A stretch of 64,000 nucleotides of DNA from Andalucia godoyi (lineage: Eukaryota > Discoba > Jakobea > Jakobida > Andaluciidae): positions 4,934 to 68,933 of the forward strand of contig VRVR01000047.1 of the NCBI GenBank assembly GCA_009859145.1, given 5' to 3'. Made by a program: the position numbers and the translations under genes. Within the stretch, counting starts at the first letter, position 1. Each line of letters opens with the position of its first letter. This document shows positions 30,622 through 39,361 of the stretch, piece by piece. The notes beneath the pieces are model-generated. The model made no database searches. It was not told where the DNA came from and saw only the letters and a program-made list of their open reading frames with translations.

Positions 30622-30828
30622 AATACTCGCTTCGATCTTCTGTGATGAGACAACGACTGTTGTTGACAGCCACGACCTTTGCGCATGTGCACTCGTCAGT
30701 TTGTTCTTTTTTCCCATTTCGTTTTGTTGTGTCAGGATATCAAATAAAAACTCTGTCGTGTTTAAATCTCATATTTACTTTTATTTGGCACCACGTAGCC
30801 ACACTTCGGTAGCCAAAGGTCGCTGCAC
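30622..30828. other. Intergenic between repeats H and E
   Basis: Nothing recognisable. Confidence 0.5.
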
Positions 30829-31079
30829 GCCTACATTGTACGCTGACCACGGATAATCATCGCTGACCACCCATAATCAATGTTGCAACCCAACAACATG
30901 CATAATGCAACGCGGTGGCGTGTTTATCGGGATTTCATGATCAAAATGGGAGGCGAAACGAATCGGGCATCGTGTGACGGAGTTGTCAAGATAGCAAACG
31001 CATGTGAATGGCGCGTGGCAGTGTTTTTGTTTGCGTGCGCTTTAGACTGCTTCATCCTATCGCAACAAGTGGCAACGGT
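30829..31079 (+). repeat. Dispersed repeat family II, copy E (uninterrupted)
   Basis: Near-identical to 52419-52790 except for a ~121-bp block present only there. It contains an uninterrupted 92-codon ORF (30880-31158, ATG start: MLQPNNMHNATRWRVYRDFM...) which the extra block breaks in copy D. The family's function is unknown. Confidence 0.8.
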
Positions 31080-31225
31080 CCAGGAACGGGAACAAGTCGC
31101 AAGTCTCAAGTCTCAAGTCTCAAGTGCATGCTCACGATTTCCCGCCGAAAAAAGATGAAAAAGAAAGCTCGTTTCAAACACGACCAAAAAGTCCTGTTAA
31201 TGCTTTGATACTCTCATCGCTGCTC

Positions 31226-31428
31226 TCTCTCTCTCTCTCTCTTTCTCTTTCTCTCTCAGTCTCTCTATTTCTGTGCGTTTTTGATTATTCTATATATTTC
31301 TTCTTCTTCTTCTTGTTCTTGTTCTTGTTCTTGTTCTTTTTCATTTCTAATTTTGATTCTTTTTAAAAATTTACCATTGAACATTGATGAATTTGTGATT
31401 GTCAGGGGGCGAGAGAGAGAGAGAGAGA
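31226..31428 (+). repeat. Pyrimidine and GA microsatellites upstream of a start
   Basis: (CT)n at 31226-31262, (TTC/TTG) repeats at 31297-31340 and (GA)n at 31411-31428, about 20 bp before the ATG at 31451. Confidence 0.85.
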
Positions 31429-31450
31429 AGTGACAGTCGAAAACGTACAG

Positions 31451-33325
31451 ATGCAACAGCAGCAACAGCAACCGCAACATTCTAGCGCGGTTTACTTTAC
31501 TCCGCAGCAGCTTGTAATGCCTCATAATCGCCAGGCCCTTCAGTCGCATGGGCTATCGCCGAGTTTGCAGCAGCACACAATTCCACAACAACAGCAACCG
31601 CAACAGTATGTACAGTACTCGACGCTGCCGACATTGTCGAATGCGGCTTCTCGGCTGTTGGTGTCCCGGAGCGACCCGTCGATTGCTGCGAGTGTTGAGA
31701 ATGCATATGATCGCCGAGTGGCCGAAGCACGGATTGCACTGGACAACCTCCGGCATACGAGAGAGCGTCACTTGACTGCTCGCGGACATGTTGCAGAGCT
31801 TGAGACAAGCGTGCTGAGCAGAAAACAAGCACATTTGGTCGCGCTGCAAAAGAAGCTTGACGAGATTTTACGCACGATCGACGATGCGTTTCATGCTGCG
31901 GTCCGTGCGGCAGAGCAGGTTGAAGATGTACTGCTGATGCCCCTCCGGAAAACAGCGGCGGCGATTGAGCGGAACGTGGCTGAACTGGACCGCGTTGCAG
32001 AAATGGTGCATCTGAAGTTCCAGGTTGAAAGCAAGGCGGAGTTCGTTGCGACGTTTCCATTGGTGATCCCTGCAGTCCGCGAAGCATTGGCCGTGGAGTG
32101 CCCCGTCGTCAGACCTGTGGATTTCAACGCTTGCGACTTCTCACCAGAGTTTCTCAAAATCAGAGTCTTGTTGGGAAACGGCTCCACTTCCATCCAACCG
32201 TCGCCTCGATCCACGAGCGCCCTGGATCAGCAGCCGCAATCACAGCCGCAACTTCAACCGCATCATCAGTCAGGCAACTTGAATGGCCCAAGCCAGAGTC
32301 ATGCTTCTGGACAGGGATTAGCAAGTTCTCGTGGATCGGGGTCGAATTCCGGCGCAGGCGGAGTGGGAACGGCAGCGAGAAGAGATGGAAGCGTTGAATC
32401 GAGGGCAAAAAGGTATGCAGCGGCATATCAAAAGGAAAAGACCAAGATTTTTCAGGATCCGGAGGCATCGTTCCACAGTGCAAGCACGCGGACTACAATG
32501 GAAAAGGAAAAGGACGAACTGATTGCGGAACTGACCCAGAGCTACAAGGAACTGGAGCGAATGCACCAAGTAGCTAAGATCAAGCAGCATCACAGTCCTC
32601 ATCAGCAGCAACAAGTGCTGCACTCGTCTTCGGATGTTTTGCATGGCGTAGCAAAGCAGGCTGGACAGAAGGGGTCCCTGATGGACGAGTATCTCGGAAC
32701 GCAGATTGAGCGGCTCAATGACTTGCTGAGCGACAAGCTGACGAGACTCGAAACCATCATCGAAGAACAGCGAGTTGCAAAGATGGAGCGCAAGATTGCA
32801 CGAGAAGAAGCGTCTACGAACCGTGCAGCCATCGATCGAGTTCGACACGCACAGCAGCAGCAGCAGCCATCGCAATCACAAACACAAACACAACCGCAGG
32901 CGACTGTTCGATACGCCGAAGACACTCAGGGAACTTCCAGACCGCCGATGCCAGCAGGTCTCTCTCGAGCATCGAGTGTCAAGAGCATTCCGAACCCAGC
33001 AAATCAGACCGACCGAGCCGCCACAACGTCCAACATGCTTGCGGAAGCCGCACGAAGAAACTCGCAAGTCTCGGCGAGCGTCGCGGTTCCACAACAGCAG
33101 CCGCAACAACAACAGCAGCAACAGCATCTCGCTGCACCGACTGTTCAGGAGCGAAAGGGAAACAGTAGTGCTACAAGCTCGTCGTATGAATATGTGTATG
33201 AAGTTGTGGAGGGATCGCAGGCGTCGCTTGGGCTTCAAGAGGGTGAAGAAGTAGTCGCGGAACAGTACGTCGAAGAAGAAGATTTGGCCAGGCTCCCTGT
33301 TCTCGAAAGCTACAACCACCATTGA
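31451..33325 (+). CDS. Gln-rich coiled-coil protein, unknown function, 624 aa
   Basis: ATG at 31451, TGA stop. Starts with a poly-Gln stretch, then a coiled coil (~75-185: RRVAEARIALDNLRHTRERHL, then helices to VAEMVHLKF), a disordered Q/S/G middle, two more helical stretches (~300-375 and ~405-470) with a segment MDEYLGTQIERLNDLLSDKL, and a C-terminus rich in Gln and acid residues. No known domain. CAG/CAA tracts in several places would be length-variable. Confidence 0.75.
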   Translation: MQQQQQQPQHSSAVYFTPQQLVMPHNRQALQSHGLSPSLQQHTIPQQQQPQQYVQYSTLPTLSNAASRLLVSRSDPSIAASVENAYDRRVAEARIALDNLRHTRERHLTARGHVAELETSVLSRKQAHLVALQKKLDEILRTIDDAFHAAVRAAEQVEDVLLMPLRKTAAAIERNVAELDRVAEMVHLKFQVESKAEFVATFPLVIPAVREALAVECPVVRPVDFNACDFSPEFLKIRVLLGNGSTSIQPSPRSTSALDQQPQSQPQLQPHHQSGNLNGPSQSHASGQGLASSRGSGSNSGAGGVGTAARRDGSVESRAKRYAAAYQKEKTKIFQDPEASFHSASTRTTMEKEKDELIAELTQSYKELERMHQVAKIKQHHSPHQQQQVLHSSSDVLHGVAKQAGQKGSLMDEYLGTQIERLNDLLSDKLTRLETIIEEQRVAKMERKIAREEASTNRAAIDRVRHAQQQQQPSQSQTQTQPQATVRYAEDTQGTSRPPMPAGLSRASSVKSIPNPANQTDRAATTSNMLAEAARRNSQVSASVAVPQQQPQQQQQQQHLAAPTVQERKGNSSATSSSYEYVYEVVEGSQASLGLQEGEEVVAEQYVEEEDLARLPVLESYNHH

Positions 33326-33580
33326 TGTGTCATCCTCGGGATCCGTTGTCATTCCGTGTTTTGCCTGCTGTTCTACGCCCAACTCCTCTGTCCACTCAAA
33401 CACAACAATACGTTTCCATAAACGCAACGAAAGATTTATTGCAAAACCTGCCGTAAGACCGATCGTGCCAAAAATAGTCGCAAACGGCCGGGAATTTGGA
33501 TTGTTTTCGTTTGTTTTTTGTTGACAAAATCAAGACGAATCCGAGTCAGGGAAGTCGCAGCCAAAACAGCAGCAGAAGCG

Positions 33581-34516
33581 ATGCTCCAGCAGCAGCAGCA
33601 GCAGCATAATCAGAAGAACGCTGGCGGAAGTTCTTCTCCTCGAGTGTTGAATTCCGGACATAGTGCATCGTCTCATGGTATCATTCCGGTTCCATCGTCG
33701 GGTCACTTATCGTACTCGCCATCGCAGTACGGCTTTGAGTGCGTCAACATCACGACGGAGATGTTGCGAGACTTGTCGTCTGTGAACATTGATCATATTG
33801 TAGAATTGCAGATGCTGGCATTCGTGCTGAACCACGGTCCGGGATTCAGTGGATCGTGCACAGACCGACGGTTCATTTCGTTCATAATTGACTTTTTCAA
33901 CGATCCCCACAACCTCAGCGTACGACCGAGACCAGAGAACTCGAAAAAGGGCCAGTTCGTCCATGACTATCTGCAGCTTTTGCAGAAACAGCTCAAGGCT
34001 TCGCCAAGCAAACGGCAGCTTCAACTACCGAATGAGGCATGGAAGTTTCTCAAAGAGATCAAGAGGACGTGGATCGCGCTGTGCCCGCGGTTCCTCCAGT
34101 TGACTGCGGCGCTGGGACCGTCGTTTGCCGACGCGGGACAGGATTTCGCGGTTGCAATGGACTGGGTGTTGGAACCCGTTCACCTGAGCGACGATAGCCC
34201 CTCAGCTTCCCCTGTTCGTCCACCCTCCGACTTGCTCTACTACACATACGGTGATCCAAATCACCACACAGTTCCCAGCGCAAATTCCAGCACAAATCTC
34301 AACGCCGTCCACAATCTCAAGCTCAACCACAACCACAATCACAGTCGCAGCACGAACTTCAATTCCAATGCAAATGTTAATCCATTTGCTTCGCTCGCAC
34401 CGACTTCGAATGCGGATTTGCAGTATGCGGAGGATGACGTTGCATCCACGAAGGCACTCCCGATACCGATTCCACCTGGCCAGCATTCGCCGGTCAACAG
34501 CTACAGCAACCAGTAG
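33581..34516 (+). CDS. Hypothetical protein with conserved-looking helical domain, 311 aa
   Basis: ATG at 33581 follows an open frame without ATG, so an upstream exon cannot be excluded. After a poly-Gln/Ser start, residues ~45-205 look like one folded helical domain (ITTEMLRDLSSVNIDHIVELQMLAF, RRFISFIIDFFNDPHNL, EAWKFLKEIKRTWIALCPRFLQL). The last ~100 residues are Asn/His/Ser-rich and disordered. TAG stop. No family recognised. It converges on the next gene with 112 bp between. Confidence 0.7.
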   Translation: MLQQQQQQHNQKNAGGSSSPRVLNSGHSASSHGIIPVPSSGHLSYSPSQYGFECVNITTEMLRDLSSVNIDHIVELQMLAFVLNHGPGFSGSCTDRRFISFIIDFFNDPHNLSVRPRPENSKKGQFVHDYLQLLQKQLKASPSKRQLQLPNEAWKFLKEIKRTWIALCPRFLQLTAALGPSFADAGQDFAVAMDWVLEPVHLSDDSPSASPVRPPSDLLYYTYGDPNHHTVPSANSSTNLNAVHNLKLNHNHNHSRSTNFNSNANVNPFASLAPTSNADLQYAEDDVASTKALPIPIPPGQHSPVNSYSNQ

Positions 34517-34628
34517 GCAAACGTGGCTGCAAAAGAAGGGGGGGAAGAGAAGCGCAGAAAGGCAAGCGAGTAGCGAGCATGCACATTTTCTTTACATTTC
34601 ATTTCTTATGTACAGTGCCTTGTAAAGT

Positions 34629-36713
34629 TCAATCATCTCGGCAGTTATCCACGGGCATGTCCATATCTGCGGACTTGGGTTTGTGCGCGCTGGCGGAACC
34701 CGGTCGGACGTAGCTATCCGTCATTCTCAGACCGCCATTCATGGGCACTGGATCCGCAGATCCGTGAGCACCATCCACTGAATCGACGGACATGCGTGGC
34801 ATCATCATGGTATGCAGCAGTTCTCGGCGATTCTGAATCTCGCGATCCCGAGTTCTGAGCATCTGGCGCAAGAGCTCCTTTTCTCTCTGGAGTTCTGCAT
34901 CCTCCCTTGCAATCTGGATCGATCTGCGGCGCGCGTCAGCCGTTGCAGACAGCGACCCACTTCCACCTCCAGCAAATGACACGAAACTCGAGCCCCCCGA
35001 GGTTCCCAGTGGTCTCCATTTCCCAATGCTGGATCTCTGGAGTGCCGGAGAGACCCACTTCCGACTCGCCTTTCGCACGACTTCCAGCTGTTCGAGCTTT
35101 GCGCGCAACGAAGGCATCATCGACAGCGGCTTGCGATCCGAGGTAGAAAACCCAAGTTCCGACGTCGGCCGAACTGCAATCGACGAAATTGACACGTCCT
35201 TAAGCCGTCTTTGCTCCTGCTCCAACAGATCCATGACTCGGGAGTAGTACATTTTCGACTGTTCAAACGCGGTCCTCTCATCCTCTTCCATATCCTCCAC
35301 ATTTGTTTCCGTGATGAAAAACGAACCAGCGCCTGACACCTGCGACGGTCTCGAGGCACCGTGTTGCGGGGAGGAACTGCGTGACAGCGAAGCGGAGATC
35401 GACAAAGGGCCGCTCCCTGGAGTAGTTCTTCTTCGCAGTTCCGACGAAGACGACGGTCTTGAGAAACGGTCTCTTGCAGAACCAAGATCGGAAGAACTTT
35501 CTCGATCGCTGTCATCGTCCCCTGCACCACCAGCACTCCCGCTATTTCGATCTGCCCGCAAGTCCACGTTCTTCGGCATGCTTGCCGCAAAGAAGGAGAG
35601 CAAAGGGTCCGAGATGCGCGCCGGTGCGTTTCGAAGCGGAACTGCGTTCATCGCTCGTTTTGCTTCATCGCGCTGCTTGAGCGCTTCTTCAAAGAGTTCT
35701 TGGATCTTGTTGGTCTTCTTCTTGGATGCCTGCAGAGTCTTATACTTGCGCTCCAGCTCGTCCTCCTTGACAAAATCATCAAACTGCAGATCCAGCGCAG
35801 GAAGCTGTGGAAAGGGTCGAAGATGCAAGTCAAACGCAGACGGTGAAGTGCTGGGCGACGCCGAACTTGCTGGATTGGACGATCCTCCATGGCCTCCCAT
35901 ATCCATCTTGTAGCCGCCTTCATTATTGCCATTACGATTATTACTATTATTGCTGCTATCATTGTTCCTGATGTTGGTGTTGTCATTGTTGTTGCTGTTA
36001 CTGTTAGTGTTGTGACTGGCTGAATGGCGAGTGGAATTCGGGCTTGGAACAACACCGATGCCATGACGCTGCTGCTGCTGCTGTTGTTGCTGCTGTTCTT
36101 GTTGTTGTTGTTGTTGATGATGATGATTGGGTTTATCAAATCCATGGATGCGCTTTGCAAGCAGTCTTTTCTGGTCCATCTTCTCTTCCTCCTCTTCGTG
36201 CGGCGCCCTTCTCTTCTTGAACCTTGAAATCGACTCGAGATAGCTCCTCCGTTCTTCCTGCTGTGCATCCACAAGCTTCAAATACGACTCTTCCAGCTGC
36301 TGTTCTCGCTGCTCCATTCGCGTCTTGGACAGCTTGGCGCGCTTTCGTGCCTCTTTCCGCTGCTTCTCCACCTTTTCTGCAAAAAACCGTGCACGTTCTT
36401 CTCGCTCAGCACGCAGCTCAGCATCCACAGAAAGTATCAGCTGGTCCGTAAACGCTAGCTTTTCCTTCAACGACCTCGCTTGCGATCCCTGCTGTCCACT
36501 CCTACTCTTACTCCTACTCCGTCCCCCATGGCCTCCTTCTCCTCCTTCTCCTGCTGCTGCTGCTCGCTGTCGACGTCGCTCCTCCTGGTCATACTTTGTC
36601 TTGAACGCATCATTCAGCGCCACCAACTCCTCAAGCGACAATTCGACACTCGCATCCTCTTCCACCACCCTCAAATCTACCCCGCCTCCTCTTTCTGCAA
36701 CCGAGGCGTCCAT
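34629..36713 (-). CDS. Ser/Asn-rich coiled-coil protein, unknown function, 694 aa
   Basis: ATG at 36713 (the four codons upstream from a GTG are ignored); TGA stop. Coiled-coil segments at ~20-190 (LEELVALNDAFKTKYDQEERRR; ERARFFAEKVEKQRKEARKRAKLSKTRMEQREQQL) flank Gln- and Asn-rich low-complexity blocks (~205-270). A further coiled coil lies at ~310-360, followed by Ser-rich disordered sequence and a final helix (~620-655, REDAELQREKELLRQMLRTR). No motif decides function. Confidence 0.75.
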   Translation of the reverse strand: MDASVAERGGGVDLRVVEEDASVELSLEELVALNDAFKTKYDQEERRRQRAAAAGEGGEGGHGGRSRSKSRSGQQGSQARSLKEKLAFTDQLILSVDAELRAEREERARFFAEKVEKQRKEARKRAKLSKTRMEQREQQLEESYLKLVDAQQEERRSYLESISRFKKRRAPHEEEEEKMDQKRLLAKRIHGFDKPNHHHQQQQQQEQQQQQQQQQRHGIGVVPSPNSTRHSASHNTNSNSNNNDNTNIRNNDSSNNSNNRNGNNEGGYKMDMGGHGGSSNPASSASPSTSPSAFDLHLRPFPQLPALDLQFDDFVKEDELERKYKTLQASKKKTNKIQELFEEALKQRDEAKRAMNAVPLRNAPARISDPLLSFFAASMPKNVDLRADRNSGSAGGAGDDDSDRESSSDLGSARDRFSRPSSSSELRRRTTPGSGPLSISASLSRSSSPQHGASRPSQVSGAGSFFITETNVEDMEEDERTAFEQSKMYYSRVMDLLEQEQRRLKDVSISSIAVRPTSELGFSTSDRKPLSMMPSLRAKLEQLEVVRKASRKWVSPALQRSSIGKWRPLGTSGGSSFVSFAGGGSGSLSATADARRRSIQIAREDAELQREKELLRQMLRTRDREIQNRRELLHTMMMPRMSVDSVDGAHGSADPVPMNGGLRMTDSYVRPGSASAHKPKSADMDMPVDNCRDD

Positions 36714-37019
36714 TCTCGTCAACACTCTACACTCTACACTCCACTCTATTCAACAGCCCTAGCAATAATATTGATAATATCAATAACAATAACAATAACA
36801 ATAACAATAACAATAACAATAATAATGACAATTCATCCTCTACGTTTTCTGTACTACTGTATTTTGCACCGTTCTTTCAAAACCGTTGAACTCCATGCAG
36901 CGTCAAGCATCAAGTAGATGCCACAAACGTCCATTAGGAAACCGAGCATTGCGTTTCATAATTGTGCAATTGAAATCGGTGTGAGAACCGAGTTGTCGCC
37001 CCATTCATCCACAGCACGT

Positions 37020-37085
<66 letters not shown>

Positions 37086-37087
37086 AG
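36714..37087. other. Divergent intergenic region with AATAAC, CA and GA repeats
   Basis: (AATAAC)n at 36779-36825, (CA)n at 37019-37033 and (GA)n at 37034-37084, the last ending 3 bp before the DYNLRB start codon. No gene seen. Confidence 0.8.
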
Positions 37088-37381
37088 ATGTCCGAGATTG
37101 AAGATACGTTGAAGCGGATTAATACGCACAAGGGAGTTGTTGGATTTGTGATTGTGAATGACGAAGGCGTGGTGGTTCGGTCCACACTGCCCAAGGATCA
37201 AACGCCCGTGTATGCGTCGCTGATCACGTCACTTGCGGCAAAGGCGCGTGCTGTTGTCCGGGACTTGGATCCACAAAACGACCTTACGTTCCTGCGCATC
37301 CGCTCTAAAAAGAACGAAATCATGGTCGCACCAGACAAGTCCTTCACTCTCATCGTCATCCAGTCCACCGACCAAGCCTAA
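37088..37381 (+). CDS. DYNLRB1: Dynein light chain roadblock/LC7, 97 aa
   Basis: A subunit of cytoplasmic (and often axonemal) dynein that binds intermediate chains. ATG at 37088, TAA stop. The whole protein is one roadblock/LC7 domain: [26 protein letters not shown] at the start, [20 protein letters not shown] in the middle and the highly conserved [20 protein letters not shown] block, then VIQSTDQA. Length matches animal DYNLRB (96 aa). Presence fits a cell with microtubule motors and probably cilia. Confidence 0.98.
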   Translation: MSEIEDTLKRINTHKGVVGFVIVNDEGVVVRSTLPKDQTPVYASLITSLAAKARAVVRDLDPQNDLTFLRIRSKKNEIMVAPDKSFTLIVIQSTDQA

Positions 37382-37644
37382 CTGATGCCTGTCTTCCTTC
37401 CTCCTTTCCTTCCTCCTTCCTCCTTGCTACTTGCCATCTCCTATGCGCTATGTGCTTGCCTTTTTATTATAAACATGAGAGGAAATGAATAATCGGTTTT
37501 TTTCTTGCGCTCTTTCTCTTTTCTTGTTGTCATTCTGTTTTTTTCTTTTCTTTCTTCTGTTCCTCTCTGTTCCTCTCTGTTCCTTTCTTTTTCGTTCTTT
37601 TTCGTTCTTTTTCATTTCCATCTTGAGGGGGTTTTGATGAACGG

Positions 37645-38745
37645 ATGGGTGCGGTGTTGGGTGGGAGAGAACTGCGAGTTGTCGAGTGGTTTGCGGGAAC
37701 CGGAGGACTGCATTGCGCGCTTGATCGTGCACTCATGACCGATGGGCAACAACAACAACAACAACAACAACAGCAACACGAGATTGTGGCCGCGATTGAC
37801 ATTTCCGAGGCTGCTCAGCGCGTGTATGCTTGGAATTTCCCATCGGTAAAGTTCATCCGAAAGACAATCGAGAGAATCAAAGTGGAGGACGCAGCGTGGA
37901 TCCGCGACACAGACTTGTGGCTCATGTCGCCTCCGTGCCAGCCGTTTGTGCTCAATGGACGCAACATCGATGCAAGGGACACGAGAAATGCAGCCCTGTT
38001 TCGCATCCTCAGCTTGGTGCATACGTGCCAGCCAAAAGCAGTATTTCTTGAGAACGTCAAGCAGTTTGCGCTCTCGGAAACGCACCAAGTGGTCCGGGAC
38101 CGACTGCGAGACTCAGGGTACGTGCTGGATGACGTTGTGTGCTCGCCTGTCGACTGGGGGATCCCGTATGACCGAAAAAGGTACTACCTCGTCGCAGTGC
38201 GCGCGGACTGCTGCAGCGCGGGCACCATATCCTTGTCGATTCCTGTGCACGTTGGGCCGCTGAGCCAGACGCTGGAGAGGTATCTGTGCCAGGAAGAGGC
38301 GCTCGTGCCGCAGGAGTGTTGGTTTACGCCAGAGCAAGAAGAAGTGATGATTGCGCAGACACACCGCAATGACATTGTGTTCCCACACTCGACATCCTCT
38401 TCCGCATTTACGAAATCATATGCTGCAAAATGGAATCACTTTCGCGGAACGGGCTCCGTTCTCTGCACCAATGCAGCCGAGCTGGGTGCAGACGTCGCGA
38501 TGAGGAGTATGGAAACGGAACGGTATATCCCTTTTGTCAAGGGAATGAAGCTGCGGTATGTTTCGCCAGCTGAAATTCTCCGAATCCACGAATACCCTGC
38601 TTCCTACTCGTTCCCGGCTGCCACGACGTTGCATGAACAATGGGCACTGCTTGGAAACGGCGTCCACATCGGCGTATGTGCTCACATTTTGAAACAATTG
38701 CTCGACATCTTGCTGCAGCCAGCGTCGACACCACTCGCACCGTGA
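37645..38745 (+). CDS. TRDMT1: DNMT2-type tRNA (cytosine-38-C5) methyltransferase, 366 aa
   Basis: DNMT2 enzymes methylate C38 in the anticodon loop of certain tRNAs with S-adenosylmethionine. ATG at 37645, TGA stop. Motif I FAGTGGLHCAL (16-26), motif IV MSPPCQPF with catalytic Cys98, motif VI ENVKQF (136-141), motif VIII-like GIPYDRKRYYLVAV, the DNMT2 target-recognition FTKSYAAKWNHFRGTGSVL, and motif X LLGNGVHIGV at the end. The usual Thr-Arg after CQPF is changed to VL. A run of ten glutamines sits between motifs I and II, a place where DNMT2 normally has a short loop. Length fits the family (~390). Confidence 0.95.
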   Translation: MGAVLGGRELRVVEWFAGTGGLHCALDRALMTDGQQQQQQQQQQHEIVAAIDISEAAQRVYAWNFPSVKFIRKTIERIKVEDAAWIRDTDLWLMSPPCQPFVLNGRNIDARDTRNAALFRILSLVHTCQPKAVFLENVKQFALSETHQVVRDRLRDSGYVLDDVVCSPVDWGIPYDRKRYYLVAVRADCCSAGTISLSIPVHVGPLSQTLERYLCQEEALVPQECWFTPEQEEVMIAQTHRNDIVFPHSTSSSAFTKSYAAKWNHFRGTGSVLCTNAAELGADVAMRSMETERYIPFVKGMKLRYVSPAEILRIHEYPASYSFPAATTLHEQWALLGNGVHIGVCAHILKQLLDILLQPASTPLAP

Positions 38746-38815
38746 TGGCACGTCGGAGGCAATTGCGAGGCGAGCGAGCTCGGCCGCCGCTCGACTTGAT
38801 TGCAGCTGGGATGCT

Positions 38816-39361
38816 GTGGTACTGGCCAGTGGCCACACTCACAAGCATGATCCAGTTGCAACCGGCGCAATAATACCCATATCAATTTTTCATTGTACAG
38901 TTCGGCTTTTACAATCTCGACCACTTTTCATGCGAGGATTCGAACGGCAATGCACCGTGATGGCTGGCTGGCTGGCTGCTGCTCCTGCTCCTCTTCCTGT
39001 GCCTTCCAGCCTTCGGCCTCTGGTATTCTTTATGGACCGCGAACTGCGGACTGCGGACCTCGTGAACAGCGCCCAAAGGATGCAAAAGTCGCAAAAAGTA
39101 CAGCACTGGGAATTCCCGAGTGGTCACCCACCTCAGTACTACTCCAGCCTGAGAGCACTTGACTTCGCAAATCGGACGGGATGCGGTATTTTCACTCTAG
39201 TATGGCCGTACCTGAAGGGGGTTGCGTGCACGGTCCCTGAGAAGCATCAAAAGAAGGGCCGCAGGCATCCAGAAAATCCATCCAATGCACATAATACCAA
39301 TAAAAATGATGACGATGATCAGAGACGGTTTTACATTGCTAAAAGGCAAGGAAGCGCGTGA
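38816..39361 (+). CDS. Unassigned ORF between DNMT2 and the ankyrin gene
   Basis: Open for 181 codons, but the first ATG is inside (about 38951-38960 or the M of FFMDREL further on). The stretch HWEFPSGHPPQYYSSLRALD followed by FANRTGCGIF looks protein-like, yet I recognise no domain. Its TGA (39359-39361) directly abuts the TGA of the convergent ankyrin gene (TGATCA). It may be a real short gene, a remnant, or DNMT2 3' sequence. Confidence 0.3.
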   Translation: MVLASGHTHKHDPVATGAIIPISIFHCTVRLLQSRPLFMRGFERQCTVMAGWLAAAPAPLPVPSSLRPLVFFMDRELRTADLVNSAQRMQKSQKVQHWEFPSGHPPQYYSSLRALDFANRTGCGIFTLVWPYLKGVACTVPEKHQKKGRRHPENPSNAHNTNKNDDDDQRRFYIAKRQGSA

